Source: CF-72 sp051006215
GTDB taxonomy: Bacteria > Chloroflexota > UBA6077 > CF-72
Length of the DNA: 24,062 nt
NCBI GenBank assembly: GCA_051006215.1
Contig: JBPCIO010000203.1
Span: 1-24,062 of the forward strand
Reading direction: 5' to 3'
Under the pieces are notes generated by a model, which made no database searches, had not been told where the DNA came from, and worked only from the letters and a program-made list of their open reading frames with translations. Made by a program: the position numbers and the translations under genes. Positions 7,514 to 15,568 of this stretch are shown piece by piece. Position 1 is the first letter of the stretch. Every line of letters begins with the position of its first letter.

Positions 7514-9304
7514 TCAGGATGAACGACGCGCCCCGAGCAGGGCTCGTAGCTCGCCGACGGGTCGGGTGTTGAGCACGTCGTCGGGCGTGAGCCAGGCGCG
7601 GCGAGCGCTGCCGATGCCGAACTGCATGAACTCGAGTTCTTTGGTCGAATGGGCGTCGCTGCTGACCGTGAAGCGCGCGCCCAGCTTCGAGGCGCGCCTG
7701 GCCCAGGTGCCGTTGAGATCGAGCCGAGCCGGGTTTGCATTCAGCTCGAGCGCGCACCCGCGTTCGGCCGCGCGCTCGATCACCGCCTGCATGTCGACCT
7801 CGTAGCCCTCGCGTCGGCGAATGATGCGGCCGTGGGGGTGATTGAGCGTATTGACCAGCGGGTTGGACATCGCCCGCAACATGCGCGCGGTCATCACCTC
7901 GCGCGACTGGCGGAACCCGGTATGTATCGACGCCGAGACGTAGTCGAGTGTCTGCAGGACCTCGTCAGAGAAATCCAGCTGGCCGTCCATGAGGATGTCC
8001 ATTTCGGTCCCGAGCAGCACCACGAACGGCGCCAGCTTGTGATTGACCCGCTTGACCAGCGCGCGCTCTTCCTCGAGCCGTTCCGGGCTCAGGCCGCGGG
8101 TCATGGCCAGATTCTGGGTGTGGTCAGTCAGGGCCATATACGCGTAACCCTTGGCCTTGGCGGCCTTCGCCATATCCTCGAGTGGCTGGGTACCGTCGGT
8201 CCAGTTGGTGTGTGTGTGCAGGTCTCCTTTGATGTCGCCGAGCTCGACCAGGTGGGGCAAACTGCCACTCAGCCCGGCCTCGATCTCGCCTTGGTCTTCG
8301 CGTAACTCGGGCGGGATCCATGGCAAACCCAGCCGTTCGTAGAGGCTGGTCTCGTGCTCACGTTCGAGGAGTTGGCCGGTAGCGTCGTCCTCGAGCCCGA
8401 GCGCGGTCAGCCGCCACCCGCGCTCGCGGGCAATCGCCTCGAGCCGCGTGACGTGGACACGTGAGCCCGTATGCCAGACAAGGGCGCTGCCCCAGGCTGC
8501 GCGCGGGACGATCGTCAGTCGAACGTCGAGGCCCCCGTACAACTGCACCGTGACCTCATCCGTGCTGCGGTCCAGCACCTGGACCAGGTTCGGCAAGCTT
8601 ACGACCAGCTTTTCGATCAGTGTCTCGGCAGCGTCGGAGGTATCGGCCACGGTGAGTACGTCCAGTCCGCCCACGGTGTCCTGCATACGCCGCACGCTGC
8701 CCACCACGGCCGTGCGATCCGTATCGGCCGGCTGACCGAGCGCCTCTCGAACCTGCTCGTACGCCACCCAGGCGTCCGAGATCAATCCGCGCGTCGAGCC
8801 TTGTCTGAGCCGTTCCAGGCTGACCAGCAAACTTTCGACCGCCTTCGGTCCGAAGCCTGGGACCTCCTGGAGCTGGCCGCTGCGGGCGGCTTGTTCAAGG
8901 TCGCTGACACTCGAGATGCCGAGTTCCTTGTACAGCGTCCGAGCACGGCCTGGGCCCAGTCCAGGTATCTGGAGCAGCGAGGCCAGAGCAACCGGAAAGT
9001 CGCGCCGCTCGCGATCGTACGCGGCCATGCGGCCAGTGGCCAGGTACTCGACGATCTTGGCCTCGAGCGCATTGCCGACACCGCTCAGCTCGCGCAAGCG
9101 CCCCTGCTCGAACAGCACATCCACGCGCTCGGTAGCGTTCGCCACACTTCGAGCCGCGGTACGATAGGCGTTGTAGCGGTAGGGTGGCTCGCCCTTGATT
9201 TCGAGGATGTCGCCCATCTCGGCGAACAGGCGCGCGACCTCTGCGTTCGCGTTCGGACGTATCTCTTCACCTTCCTCGGGCATGCCACCGTTACGATAAG
9301 GCAT
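7514..9304 (-). CDS. polX: PolX-type DNA polymerase/PHP phosphoesterase, polymerase site degenerate
   Basis: This is a fusion of a family X polymerase-like N-terminus and a PHP domain, about 596 residues. Two helix-hairpin-helix stretches (around L-S-G-V-G and I-P-G-L-G-P-G-R-A) precede a G-S-V-R-R motif near 202. The palm signature normally reads V-G-D-x-D, but here it is V-G-G-L-D, losing the first catalytic aspartate at about residue 213. The third aspartate appears kept in L-D-V-R. The PHP metal ligands are all present: D-L-H-T-H-T, T-D-H, E-M-D, N-H-P-H and S-S-D-A-H-S. I infer a repair nuclease or phosphoesterase with weak or no polymerase activity. ATGs at 9331 and 9283 are alternative starts; 9304 has GAAGG upstream. 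Confidence 0.9.
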   Translation of the reverse strand: MPYRNGGMPEEGEEIRPNANAEVARLFAEMGDILEIKGEPPYRYNAYRTAARSVANATERVDVLFEQGRLRELSGVGNALEAKIVEYLATGRMAAYDRERRDFPVALASLLQIPGLGPGRARTLYKELGISSVSDLEQAARSGQLQEVPGFGPKAVESLLVSLERLRQGSTRGLISDAWVAYEQVREALGQPADTDRTAVVGSVRRMQDTVGGLDVLTVADTSDAAETLIEKLVVSLPNLVQVLDRSTDEVTVQLYGGLDVRLTIVPRAAWGSALVWHTGSRVHVTRLEAIARERGWRLTALGLEDDATGQLLEREHETSLYERLGLPWIPPELREDQGEIEAGLSGSLPHLVELGDIKGDLHTHTNWTDGTQPLEDMAKAAKAKGYAYMALTDHTQNLAMTRGLSPERLEEERALVKRVNHKLAPFVVLLGTEMDILMDGQLDFSDEVLQTLDYVSASIHTGFRQSREVMTARMLRAMSNPLVNTLNHPHGRIIRRREGYEVDMQAVIERAAERGCALELNANPARLDLNGTWARRASKLGARFTVSSDAHSTKELEFMQFGIGSARRAWLTPDDVLNTRPVGELRALLGARRSS

Positions 9305-9367
9305 GCCCGCTGCCTTCGCTCGGCCGGACATGAACGCGTGGTGGAGCAGCGTTGGGGCAGGCGAGGG

Positions 9368-10657
9368 TTACAGGTTGCGCTTGTCGATCACCCGCACTGC
9401 CTTGCCCTCGCTGCGGGCCAGGCCGCCTGGAGGTAGCACCTGCACCTGCATCGACAGCCCTGTCGCATCTCGGAGAGCGTGCTGAATTCGCGCCTCCAGA
9501 CTAGTCAGGTCGGCCACGTCGGGAGTAGGTTCACACACCACGCTCAACTCATCCAGCGTGCCGGGACGCTCGAGGACCAGCTGATAGTGCGGGCCGACCC
9601 CTCCCAGCCCCAACAGCACACGCTCAACCTCAGATGGGTACAGATTCACCCCGCGAACGATGAGCATGTCGTCCAATCGACCCCGCACCCGAGCCATGCG
9701 CGCTAGCGTCCGGCCGCAGGCGCACGGTGCAGGATCCAGCGACGAGATGTCGCCCGTCCGATAGCGCAGCATGGGCAGAGCTTCCTTGGTGAGCGTCGTA
9801 AGCACCAGCTCGCCCTCTTTGCCAGGTCCGAGCGCTTCGCCAGTGTGAGGATCGACCACCTCGACCAGGAAATGATCCTCGTGCACGTGCGCGCCATGGC
9901 GCGCCTCGACGCACTCAGACGAAACCCCCGGTCCGACGATTTCGGATAACCCGTAGACGTTCAATGCCGTGATGCCAAGCTGCCGGTCGATCTCGCGGCG
10001 CATCTCCTCCGTCCACGGCTCGGCGCCGAACATGCCTAGCTTGAGCTTGATGCGATCCAGCGCGACACCCTGTTCGGCAAGCGTCTGGGCCAGACTCAGC
10101 GCGTATGACGGCGTGCAGCACAGCACTTCGGCACCAAGATCCTCGAGCATGAGCACCTGCCGCTTGCTCTGGCCGCCGGACATCGGGATGACCGTGCAAC
10201 CCATGCGTTCGGCACCCATGTGGAAACCCAGGCCGCCCGTAAACAGGCCGTATCCGTACGCGTTGTGGACCACCATCCCGGCTTCCACGCCAGCCATCGC
10301 TAGCGTGCGAGCCATGACTTCGGACCACACGTCGAGGTCGCCGCGCGTATAGCCCACGACCGTTGGCTTGCCGTGCGTGCCGCTGGAGGCGTGAATGCGG
10401 ACAACTTGCTCGCGTGGCACGGCCAACAAGCCGAATGGATAGTGCTCTCGCAGGTCGGTCTTGCGAGTGAACGGTAGTCGAGCCACATCGGCGAGCGAGG
10501 CCACATCCTCAGGTGAACGGATGCCCGCCTGCACCAGGCGGGCGCGCATGGGGGCCACCCGATCCGGCAGCCGCCCAAGCGTCTGGCGCAAACGCTCCAG
10601 CTGGAGAACCTCAAGCTGCTCACGCGGCAGCGTTTCGGCTGCGCGGTTCCAGAACAT
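9368..10657 (-). CDS. paaK: Phenylacetate-CoA ligase family protein
   Basis: This is an AMP-forming ligase of 429 residues that activates an arylacetic (or related aromatic) acid to its CoA thioester. The ATP-binding motif is at about 89-104 (H-A-S-S-G-T-H-G-K-P-T-V-V-G-Y-T). Further PaaK features are G-Y-G-L-F-T-G-G-L-G-F-H, I-P-M-S-G-G-Q-S-K-R-Q, N-x-Y-G-L-S-E-I-V-G-P-G-V, Y-R-T-G-D, and the C-terminal M-L-I-V-R-G-V-N-L-Y-P-S-E-V-E. Length and motifs fit a complete enzyme. No other phenylacetate-degradation gene is nearby. The divergent neighbour is a DpgC-like arylacetyl-CoA oxygenase, which suggests the ligase supplies its substrate. The exact acid cannot be read from the sequence. Confidence 0.92.
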   Translation of the reverse strand: MFWNRAAETLPREQLEVLQLERLRQTLGRLPDRVAPMRARLVQAGIRSPEDVASLADVARLPFTRKTDLREHYPFGLLAVPREQVVRIHASSGTHGKPTVVGYTRGDLDVWSEVMARTLAMAGVEAGMVVHNAYGYGLFTGGLGFHMGAERMGCTVIPMSGGQSKRQVLMLEDLGAEVLCCTPSYALSLAQTLAEQGVALDRIKLKLGMFGAEPWTEEMRREIDRQLGITALNVYGLSEIVGPGVSSECVEARHGAHVHEDHFLVEVVDPHTGEALGPGKEGELVLTTLTKEALPMLRYRTGDISSLDPAPCACGRTLARMARVRGRLDDMLIVRGVNLYPSEVERVLLGLGGVGPHYQLVLERPGTLDELSVVCEPTPDVADLTSLEARIQHALRDATGLSMQVQVLPPGGLARSEGKAVRVIDKRNL

Positions 10658-10692
10658 GCGCCAAACGATAGCGTTACAGTGCCTGCAAAGCT
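10658..10692. promoter_or_regulatory. 35-bp divergent promoter region between paaK and the dpgC-like gene
   Basis: Only 35 bases separate the two start codons. On the plus strand TACAGT at 10675-10680 is a plausible -10 box, twelve bases before the dpgC-like ATG. On the minus strand TATCGT (10670-10665) is a weaker one, seven bases before the paaK ATG. If both are used, the promoters overlap, the leaders are nearly absent and the two genes would be controlled together. The -35 elements would have to lie within the opposing gene. Confidence 0.4.
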
Positions 10693-12105
10693 ATGCCGAT
10701 CCAGACCGATGCGCTCGAAGCAGCCGGGCTCTCGAGCCAGGATTTGCAGCAGTTTTGGAAGCTGGAGCCGAGTTTCCCGGCACCCCTGGCGGCCAACCCA
10801 GGCTCACTCGCGGCTGACGCGCAGTCGGCCAGTCGGTTCTTTCAAGCCGGGCAGGTCCTGGCGGATCGTTTTCCCTCTCGACCACGCCGATCGGAGCGCG
10901 AGCAGGCGGCGGTTGAGGCACTCACGCAACACCTCCGACGAGTACGGGTCCGCTTTCTCCGCACCTACGCTGGGTTGCTGTACGCGCAGCTGACGGACGA
11001 TCGACGCACCTTCGTGCGTATCCAGGACCTTGTCTACCTTGCCGCCGAGCGGGTGCCGGGTCTGGTGCCCACCCGCCAGGCCATAATCGCCGAGCGGCAG
11101 CGCCTCCAGAGGGACAAGGAGGGCTACGAAGTAGACCAGGGGACGTTCCTGTCCCAGGTATTGAGCCATCCCGCGTCTGGGGCGCATCTGGTCCACGCCA
11201 TGCTGCGTCCACGGCCCGAATCCCTCGAGCGCTTGGCCGAGTTCCAGAAGCTCGGCCGAATCGAGCTCGGCTCGACCACGGTCGAACGCCACAAGTCGGT
11301 CGGCTACCTGTACCACGGAAATCCGCGCTTCCTGAATGCGGAGGACGATTCGACGACCGCCACGCTCGAGATCGGGGTCGACTTGATCCTGCTCGATCCT
11401 GCGATCGACGTCGGCGTGATACGCGGCCAGGTCGTTCGGCATCCTAAGTACGCCGGCCGACGAGTATTCAACGCCGGGATCAACCTGACCCACCTGTACC
11501 ACGGCCAGATTTCGTTCGTGGACTTCTTCATCGCCCGCGACATGGGTCTTCTGCACAAGATGTATCGCGGCCTGAGCAGCGCCGAGTTCTGGCCGGATGA
11601 AGTCGAGAACACGGACGAAAAGCCGTGGATCGCCGCCGTTGAGACGTTCGCCATCGGCGGCGGCTGCCAGCTCCTGCTGGCGGTGGATCACGTGCTAGCG
11701 GAGCGCAGTAGCTTCTTCAGTCTGCCAGCCCGCAAGGAAGGCATTATTCCTGGGGTTTCCAACATGCGGCTGTGGCGCTTCGTAGGTGATCGGGCGGCGC
11801 GCCAGGCAATCCTGTTCGAACGCCAGTTCACGGCCGACAGCCCGGCCGGTCAGTTGATCTGCGACACCCTCGTGGCGGACGGCGAGATGGATGGGGCGCT
11901 CGATCGAACGGCCGCGGCGCTCACGTCCTCAGGTGTAGTGAGCGCAGCTGCCAACCGCAAGGCGATGCGGATTGGCCAGGAATCGATCGAGCTGTTTCGG
12001 CAATACATGGCGCTGTATTGCCGGGAGCAGGCGGACTGCCACTACAGCCCGCAGCTGATCAAGAACCTCGAGAGAAACTGGGACGCGGCGTCCAAGCGCT
12101 TGTAG
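10693..12105 (+). CDS. DpgC-like cofactor-independent arylacetyl-CoA 1,2-dioxygenase (crotonase superfamily)
   Basis: The 470-residue protein has a long helical N-terminal part (about 1-200) and a C-terminal crotonase fold, the two-part layout of DpgC. DpgC converts 3,5-dihydroxyphenylacetyl-CoA plus O2 to the arylglyoxylate and free CoA without metal or cofactor. Residues I remember as important in DpgC align by motif and spacing: E217 in N-A-E-D (DpgC E189), I263 and L265 in G-I-N-L-T-H-L-Y (I235, L237), R282 in I-A-R-D-M-G-L (R254), Q326 in G-G-G-C-Q (Q299), and I351 in R-K-E-G-I-I-P-G (I324). No DpgA, DpgB, DpgD or NRPS gene is in the window. A plain enoyl-CoA hydratase is unlikely given the N-terminal domain. 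Confidence 0.85.
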   Translation: MPIQTDALEAAGLSSQDLQQFWKLEPSFPAPLAANPGSLAADAQSASRFFQAGQVLADRFPSRPRRSEREQAAVEALTQHLRRVRVRFLRTYAGLLYAQLTDDRRTFVRIQDLVYLAAERVPGLVPTRQAIIAERQRLQRDKEGYEVDQGTFLSQVLSHPASGAHLVHAMLRPRPESLERLAEFQKLGRIELGSTTVERHKSVGYLYHGNPRFLNAEDDSTTATLEIGVDLILLDPAIDVGVIRGQVVRHPKYAGRRVFNAGINLTHLYHGQISFVDFFIARDMGLLHKMYRGLSSAEFWPDEVENTDEKPWIAAVETFAIGGGCQLLLAVDHVLAERSSFFSLPARKEGIIPGVSNMRLWRFVGDRAARQAILFERQFTADSPAGQLICDTLVADGEMDGALDRTAAALTSSGVVSAAANRKAMRIGQESIELFRQYMALYCREQADCHYSPQLIKNLERNWDAASKRL

Positions 12106-12116
12106 CGCTCAGGGTG

Positions 12117-12332
12117 CTAGCTGTGTCGGAGCCACTGCTCGGCCAACTTGGTGTGGGTGCGGCAGCGGCTGCTGCCGTGGATACCGTCCCAGTCCAGGTG
12201 TGGCCAGAACAAGACGTGGCGCAGACCCTGATCGTCTTGCATCACCCCATAGCGACCGATGATGCGCTCGCAGCGCTGACACTGCTTGGCATACGGATCG
12301 AAGCACCACTCGGCCGGGCGGAACTGTTTCAT
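12117..12332 (-). CDS. Small hypothetical protein with a CxxC motif
   Basis: An ATG at 12332 opens 71 codons rich in Cys, His and Trp: one Cys near residue 10, a C-x2-C pair (C-Q-R-C) near 19-22, a F-W-P-H-L-D-W-D stretch, and a fourth Cys near 54 in S-S-R-C-R-T-H. The composition suggests a small zinc-binding fold. It differs from the arginine/alanine-rich sequence typical of shadow frames here, which is my main reason for listing it. The frame stays open upstream to 12506. It ends eleven bases past the convergent dpgC-like stop. There is no clear ribosome site and I do not recognise the family. Confidence 0.45.
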   Translation of the reverse strand: MKQFRPAEWCFDPYAKQCQRCERIIGRYGVMQDDQGLRHVLFWPHLDWDGIHGSSRCRTHTKLAEQWLRHS

Positions 12333-12490
12333 GGCGGGCGCAATATACGCCAAGTGTTCCAGCCACACAACATTCACTGCGACGTGTCGCCTGGCCAAAC
12401 GGCTGGTGATCGCTGGCGTAACCCCAGGCCGCTGCGCGCCGGGGTCGCGGCCGGTCGGCACCCCCACTCTCGTCAACCGACGATGACGCG

Positions 12491-12946
12491 TCACGCCTCG
12501 TGACACAGAACGATCCTCCCACGCGAGTCGGCGTGATATTCCAGCTGATTGCCCGCGGCACTAACGACGACGACGTAACCCGGTGTCACCGTCTGTAAGT
12601 ACATCACGCCATCGAGCGGGCAGCCGAGCGAGGTGTCCGGCCACTGGCGAGCCTCGACGTGTTGGAGTTTGATGTCGCCACTGTCGGACGGCAGGTTGAG
12701 GCGCCCGGCAGCATCGCGCAGCGCGGCATCCACCGCGGTTTGCATTTCGGCATTGGGTGACGATTCCGGACTGAGGCTGACCACTGGCGAGATGATCGGC
12801 GGCGCCACGGCTGAGGCCGGGCTGGGTAGGGCGGGCTGGGACGTTGCCTGAGCGCCTCCGCCGCCGCCGCACGCAGCTTGGAGTACCGCGAGAGCCAGGA
12901 TAGCCGGGCCGAGCAACCAGGGTCGGACGCGCGCCACGCTGCGCAC
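12491..12946 (-). CDS. Putative lipoprotein
   Basis: From a GTG at 12946 the 151-residue product begins with two Arg-containing turns, a hydrophobic stretch (W-L-L-G-P-A-I-L-A-L-A-V-L) and a lipobox-like L-Q-A-A-C followed by glycines, so lipid attachment at that Cys and an extracytoplasmic location are likely. A Pro/Ser/Ala linker precedes a C-terminal domain of about 75 residues with W-P-D-T-S-L-G-C-P and a final Cys. The W-x-D-x-x-L-G-C-P pattern occurs in small secreted proteins of unknown function. The frame is open to 13048 because a 102-bp tandem duplication repeats the start region in frame; the shorter start is preferred because it places the signal peptide at the N-terminus. Confidence 0.75.
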   Translation of the reverse strand: MRSVARVRPWLLGPAILALAVLQAACGGGGGAQATSQPALPSPASAVAPPIISPVVSLSPESSPNAEMQTAVDAALRDAAGRLNLPSDSGDIKLQHVEARQWPDTSLGCPLDGVMYLQTVTPGYVVVVSAAGNQLEYHADSRGRIVLCHEA

Positions 12947-13126
12947 TCTACCGCCCTGCGGCGAAAAACGAGCTGTGGCGGCGGACCCAGGGCTGGATTG
13001 GAGACGAGTCCGGGTAGCCGCAGGAGGGACGCGCGCCACGCTGCGCACTCCACCGCCCTGCGGCGAAGAACGGGCTATGGGGGCGGACCGAGGGCTGGAT
13101 TGGAGACGAGTCCGGGTGGCCGCAGG
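12925..13126. repeat. 102-bp tandem duplication (two copies, about 93% identical)
   Basis: Copy 1 runs 12925-13024 and copy 2 13027-13126, with an exact offset of 102 bases. By eye they differ at 7 of 100 positions, all substitutions. The unit holds the last codons of the GT39-like gene, the spacer and the start region of the lipoprotein gene. Since 102 is divisible by three, the lipoprotein start and ribosome region are duplicated in frame. One of the differences decides the TAG stop of the GT39-like gene at 13077-13075; copy 1 has CAG at the matching place. Confidence 0.9.
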
Positions 13127-14754
13127 GCGCCCAGCGGCTGGACGTTGGTGTACACGCGATAGACCGAGACGTCAGCTACCTCAGCCTGGCCGCCGATGCG
13201 CGCGAGTGCGTCCAGGAATGCGGACTCGGCTTCCATGCCGGGCGTGAATACCCAGGCTGGGTTGGGCGTACGCTGGACGTTGTCGGCAGGTGGCACGTAG
13301 CGATTGAAACCACCCGAGATGACATACGCCAGCACTGTCTCGCGGGTCTCGAACATGACCGGATAGCCGACCCAGTAGTCGGTGTACATCTGGTGTCGAT
13401 CGGCGGCGACCAGATAGCGTACAAGCTCGGTCCGAGTGGCGGCCGTGCTCTGGGGCGTGTCTTCGGGCCGCCACAGGCGCACATCCGTCGATGCCAGGCT
13501 CCAGAAGTTCAAGCCGACCGCCGCCGCGACCACCGTCCAGCGCCAGCCCGCAGAGCGAACACGCTTGCCTGCGGGAAGACGCCACAGCGCGCCTGCCACG
13601 AGCGGCACCACGCTGTACAACGGCAGCGCATACCGCGGCTCCGACACGAGCAGCCCGAAGCGCGTCGTCGCCACGACCGGCGGCACGCATAGCGCGAGCA
13701 TCAACAGCAGCGCGGGCTCAGACAACCGGCCGGCTCCGCACGCGACCAGGCGTCGCAGCGATGGCGCATGCACGCCCACTGCACCCACCACGATCAGCAG
13801 CGTTAACCCAGCGATCCCCACGTTCCCGGCCGGTCGTTGCAGCCAATCCGCATCGAACAGAGTCGCCGACGTGGTGGGCTGGCCGAGGCCCAACAGCACC
13901 GGCACGCCGACCCGAAAGAAGCGAACGATCTGGGCGGACCGATCGAGTGGCAAATCGGCTGGTTGCAGCAACGCCGCCAGGGTGAGGAAGCCGTCCGCCA
14001 CGTTTTCCAAAATGAGCGGGGCCATGCCAACCAAACCGCCGACGCCCGCCAGCGCGACCTCGAGCACCGACCAGCGCTGGGTGTGTGGCTGCCCGTCCGC
14101 CTGTCGGCGTGCCAGGATGAGAAACACCACGGCCGGCGCGAGGTAGACAACTGCCAGCGCATGCGTCCAGAAGGCCAGCCCGGCCAGCAGACCCCACACC
14201 ACGGCCAAGCGCCGGCTGGGGGACTCACCAAGGATAAGGGTCGTTAGCAGCAGCGCCTGACCCACACACAGAAGCTCGGCGTAGCCTCCGCGAGCTTTGG
14301 TGCTCCACACGGCCCAGAATGCTGGCGGCACGGCCAAGTACGCCGCTGTAGCGAGCGCTGGCCCGGTGCCGAACAGGCGCCGACCGATGGCCGCGCTGAG
14401 AGCAAGAAAAACCAGGCTGTAGGCTGTCGGCACCAGTTTGAGGAGCAGCGTGCTCGAGTCGAACAGCCGAAACAGCGCGCCGGCCGAAAACGCCTCGAGG
14501 CTACCCAGATACGGCTGGCCCCAGTAGAAGACCGGGCGCTCGCCCAGGAACGCGATATGGCGCGCCATCAGGCCCACAACAGCTTCGTCGGCGTCAATAT
14601 CCCCGAGCGGGCTAGCGATCACCGCCAGCCGCAACGCCAGGCCGATGGCTAGGGCCACCCCGAGCCCAATCCAAAAAGGAAGGCTACGAGCCTCGCCCAC
14701 CGCCGCACGACCCCGCAGCGAAGTGGCCGTGTTCAGAGCGCTGGCGATTTCCAC
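13075..14754 (-). CDS. Membrane glycosyltransferase of the GT39/ArnT-like type
   Basis: The 559-residue protein has many hydrophobic helices, starting at about residue 26-48. Right after the first helix comes the acidic D-I-D-A-D-E motif (about 52-57) in the first extracytoplasmic loop, followed by P-V-F-Y-W-G-Q-P-Y-L-G-S-L-E-A. This is the pattern of GT-C enzymes that move sugars from polyprenyl-phosphate donors on the outer membrane face. The acceptor is unknown. The gene starts with GTG at 14754, 23 bp after birA, and is followed by the lipoprotein gene. Its last codons lie in copy 2 of the tandem duplication, so the C-terminal tail (P-G-L-V-S-N-P-A-L-G-P-P-P) may be recent. Confidence 0.8.
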   Translation of the reverse strand: MEIASALNTATSLRGRAAVGEARSLPFWIGLGVALAIGLALRLAVIASPLGDIDADEAVVGLMARHIAFLGERPVFYWGQPYLGSLEAFSAGALFRLFDSSTLLLKLVPTAYSLVFLALSAAIGRRLFGTGPALATAAYLAVPPAFWAVWSTKARGGYAELLCVGQALLLTTLILGESPSRRLAVVWGLLAGLAFWTHALAVVYLAPAVVFLILARRQADGQPHTQRWSVLEVALAGVGGLVGMAPLILENVADGFLTLAALLQPADLPLDRSAQIVRFFRVGVPVLLGLGQPTTSATLFDADWLQRPAGNVGIAGLTLLIVVGAVGVHAPSLRRLVACGAGRLSEPALLLMLALCVPPVVATTRFGLLVSEPRYALPLYSVVPLVAGALWRLPAGKRVRSAGWRWTVVAAAVGLNFWSLASTDVRLWRPEDTPQSTAATRTELVRYLVAADRHQMYTDYWVGYPVMFETRETVLAYVISGGFNRYVPPADNVQRTPNPAWVFTPGMEAESAFLDALARIGGQAEVADVSVYRVYTNVQPLGALRPPGLVSNPALGPPP

Positions 14755-14777
14755 ATCGGAGCCCCGATTGTGACAGA

Positions 14778-15539
14778 TCAGTGGATGAGCTCACCGGTCA
14801 TGGTGCGGCGTACGGTTCCGTCGGCCAGACGCACCCGGAGTGAGCCGTCAGGCTCGGCGTCCAGCACGACCACCTCCTCTTCGCGGCCCAGATCGGCCAG
14901 GCGCAGGCGCTGCCCGCGGCCCCACAAGCGGACTTGCCACGCGGCGTGACAAACCGCGGCTGGCTGCGCGAGCCAGTCGTCTATCCGATCCACGAATGCA
15001 TGCAAAAGCGCACCTCGTTGCACATCCCGACCCGACGCCAGACGCAGACTCGTAGCTGCTCCGCCCGTCATGGCCAGCTCAGCCAGATCCGTGCTGACGT
15101 TGAGGCCAACCCCGACGATGGCGACCAGCTGCAACCCATCCCAGCTGGTTTCGGCCAGGATGCCAGCCACCTTCCGATCGTTCAGGAGCAGATCGTTGGG
15201 CCACTTGATGGCTGGCTTAAGCCCGGGCAGAACATCCTCGATCGCCTCGGACAGTGCCACCGACGCTAAGCTCGTCCAGCGCCACGGGATGGGCGTGTGG
15301 GTGCTCTCGCGGAAGAGCAAAGACACCAGTAGCGACACGCCCGGCCCAGCCACCCACGCGCGTCCCTGGCGACCCCGACCGGCCCGCTGGTAGTCGGCAA
15401 CGAAAATCGAGCGGTGCCGCGCACCCTGCCTGCTAGCAGCGCGCGCTTCGTCCTGGGTACTGTCAACCATCGCGGAGTAGCGCGGTTGCCAGGTGCGTGG
15501 CAACGCGGCAACTGCAGCGGCGAGCTCATGGTCGACCAT
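14778..15539 (-). CDS. birA: Biotin--[acetyl-CoA-carboxylase] ligase, monofunctional
   Basis: This enzyme attaches biotin to a lysine of the biotin carboxyl carrier protein via biotinyl-AMP. The 253-residue product has D-S-T-Q near 27-30, the adenylate-binding G-R-G-R-Q-G-R at 54-60, K-W-P-N-D-L at 112-117, the catalytic-region K-V-A-G-I-L-A-E at 123-130 and G-V-G-L-N-V, then a small C-terminal SH3-like domain. There is no N-terminal helix-turn-helix, so it is a class I ligase that does not repress biotin genes. The ATG at 15539 was chosen because earlier in-frame codons overlap rdgB and add no family sequence. It is 29 bp from divergent rdgB. Confidence 0.94.
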   Translation of the reverse strand: MVDHELAAAVAALPRTWQPRYSAMVDSTQDEARAASRQGARHRSIFVADYQRAGRGRQGRAWVAGPGVSLLVSLLFRESTHTPIPWRWTSLASVALSEAIEDVLPGLKPAIKWPNDLLLNDRKVAGILAETSWDGLQLVAIVGVGLNVSTDLAELAMTGGAATSLRLASGRDVQRGALLHAFVDRIDDWLAQPAAVCHAAWQVRLWGRGQRLRLADLGREEEVVVLDAEPDGSLRVRLADGTVRRTMTGELIH

Positions 15540-15568
15540 GCCACCGTACACAGTACCGTGAGTGGCAC

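Noticed and set aside
7453..7740. N-terminal extension of the RodZ-like protein
   Set aside because: It overlaps the PolX gene, is low-complexity shadow sequence, and the HTH domain begins right at the GTG at 7452.
10804..11691. A 295-codon minus-strand open frame
   Set aside because: It is antisense to the dpgC-like gene, whose conserved motifs make the plus strand the coding one.
11818..11829. GAACGCCAGTTC, which also fits GAAC-N4-GTTC
   Set aside because: It is deep inside the dpgC-like coding sequence, the central four bases do not fit the RNRY pattern, and no promoter is near.
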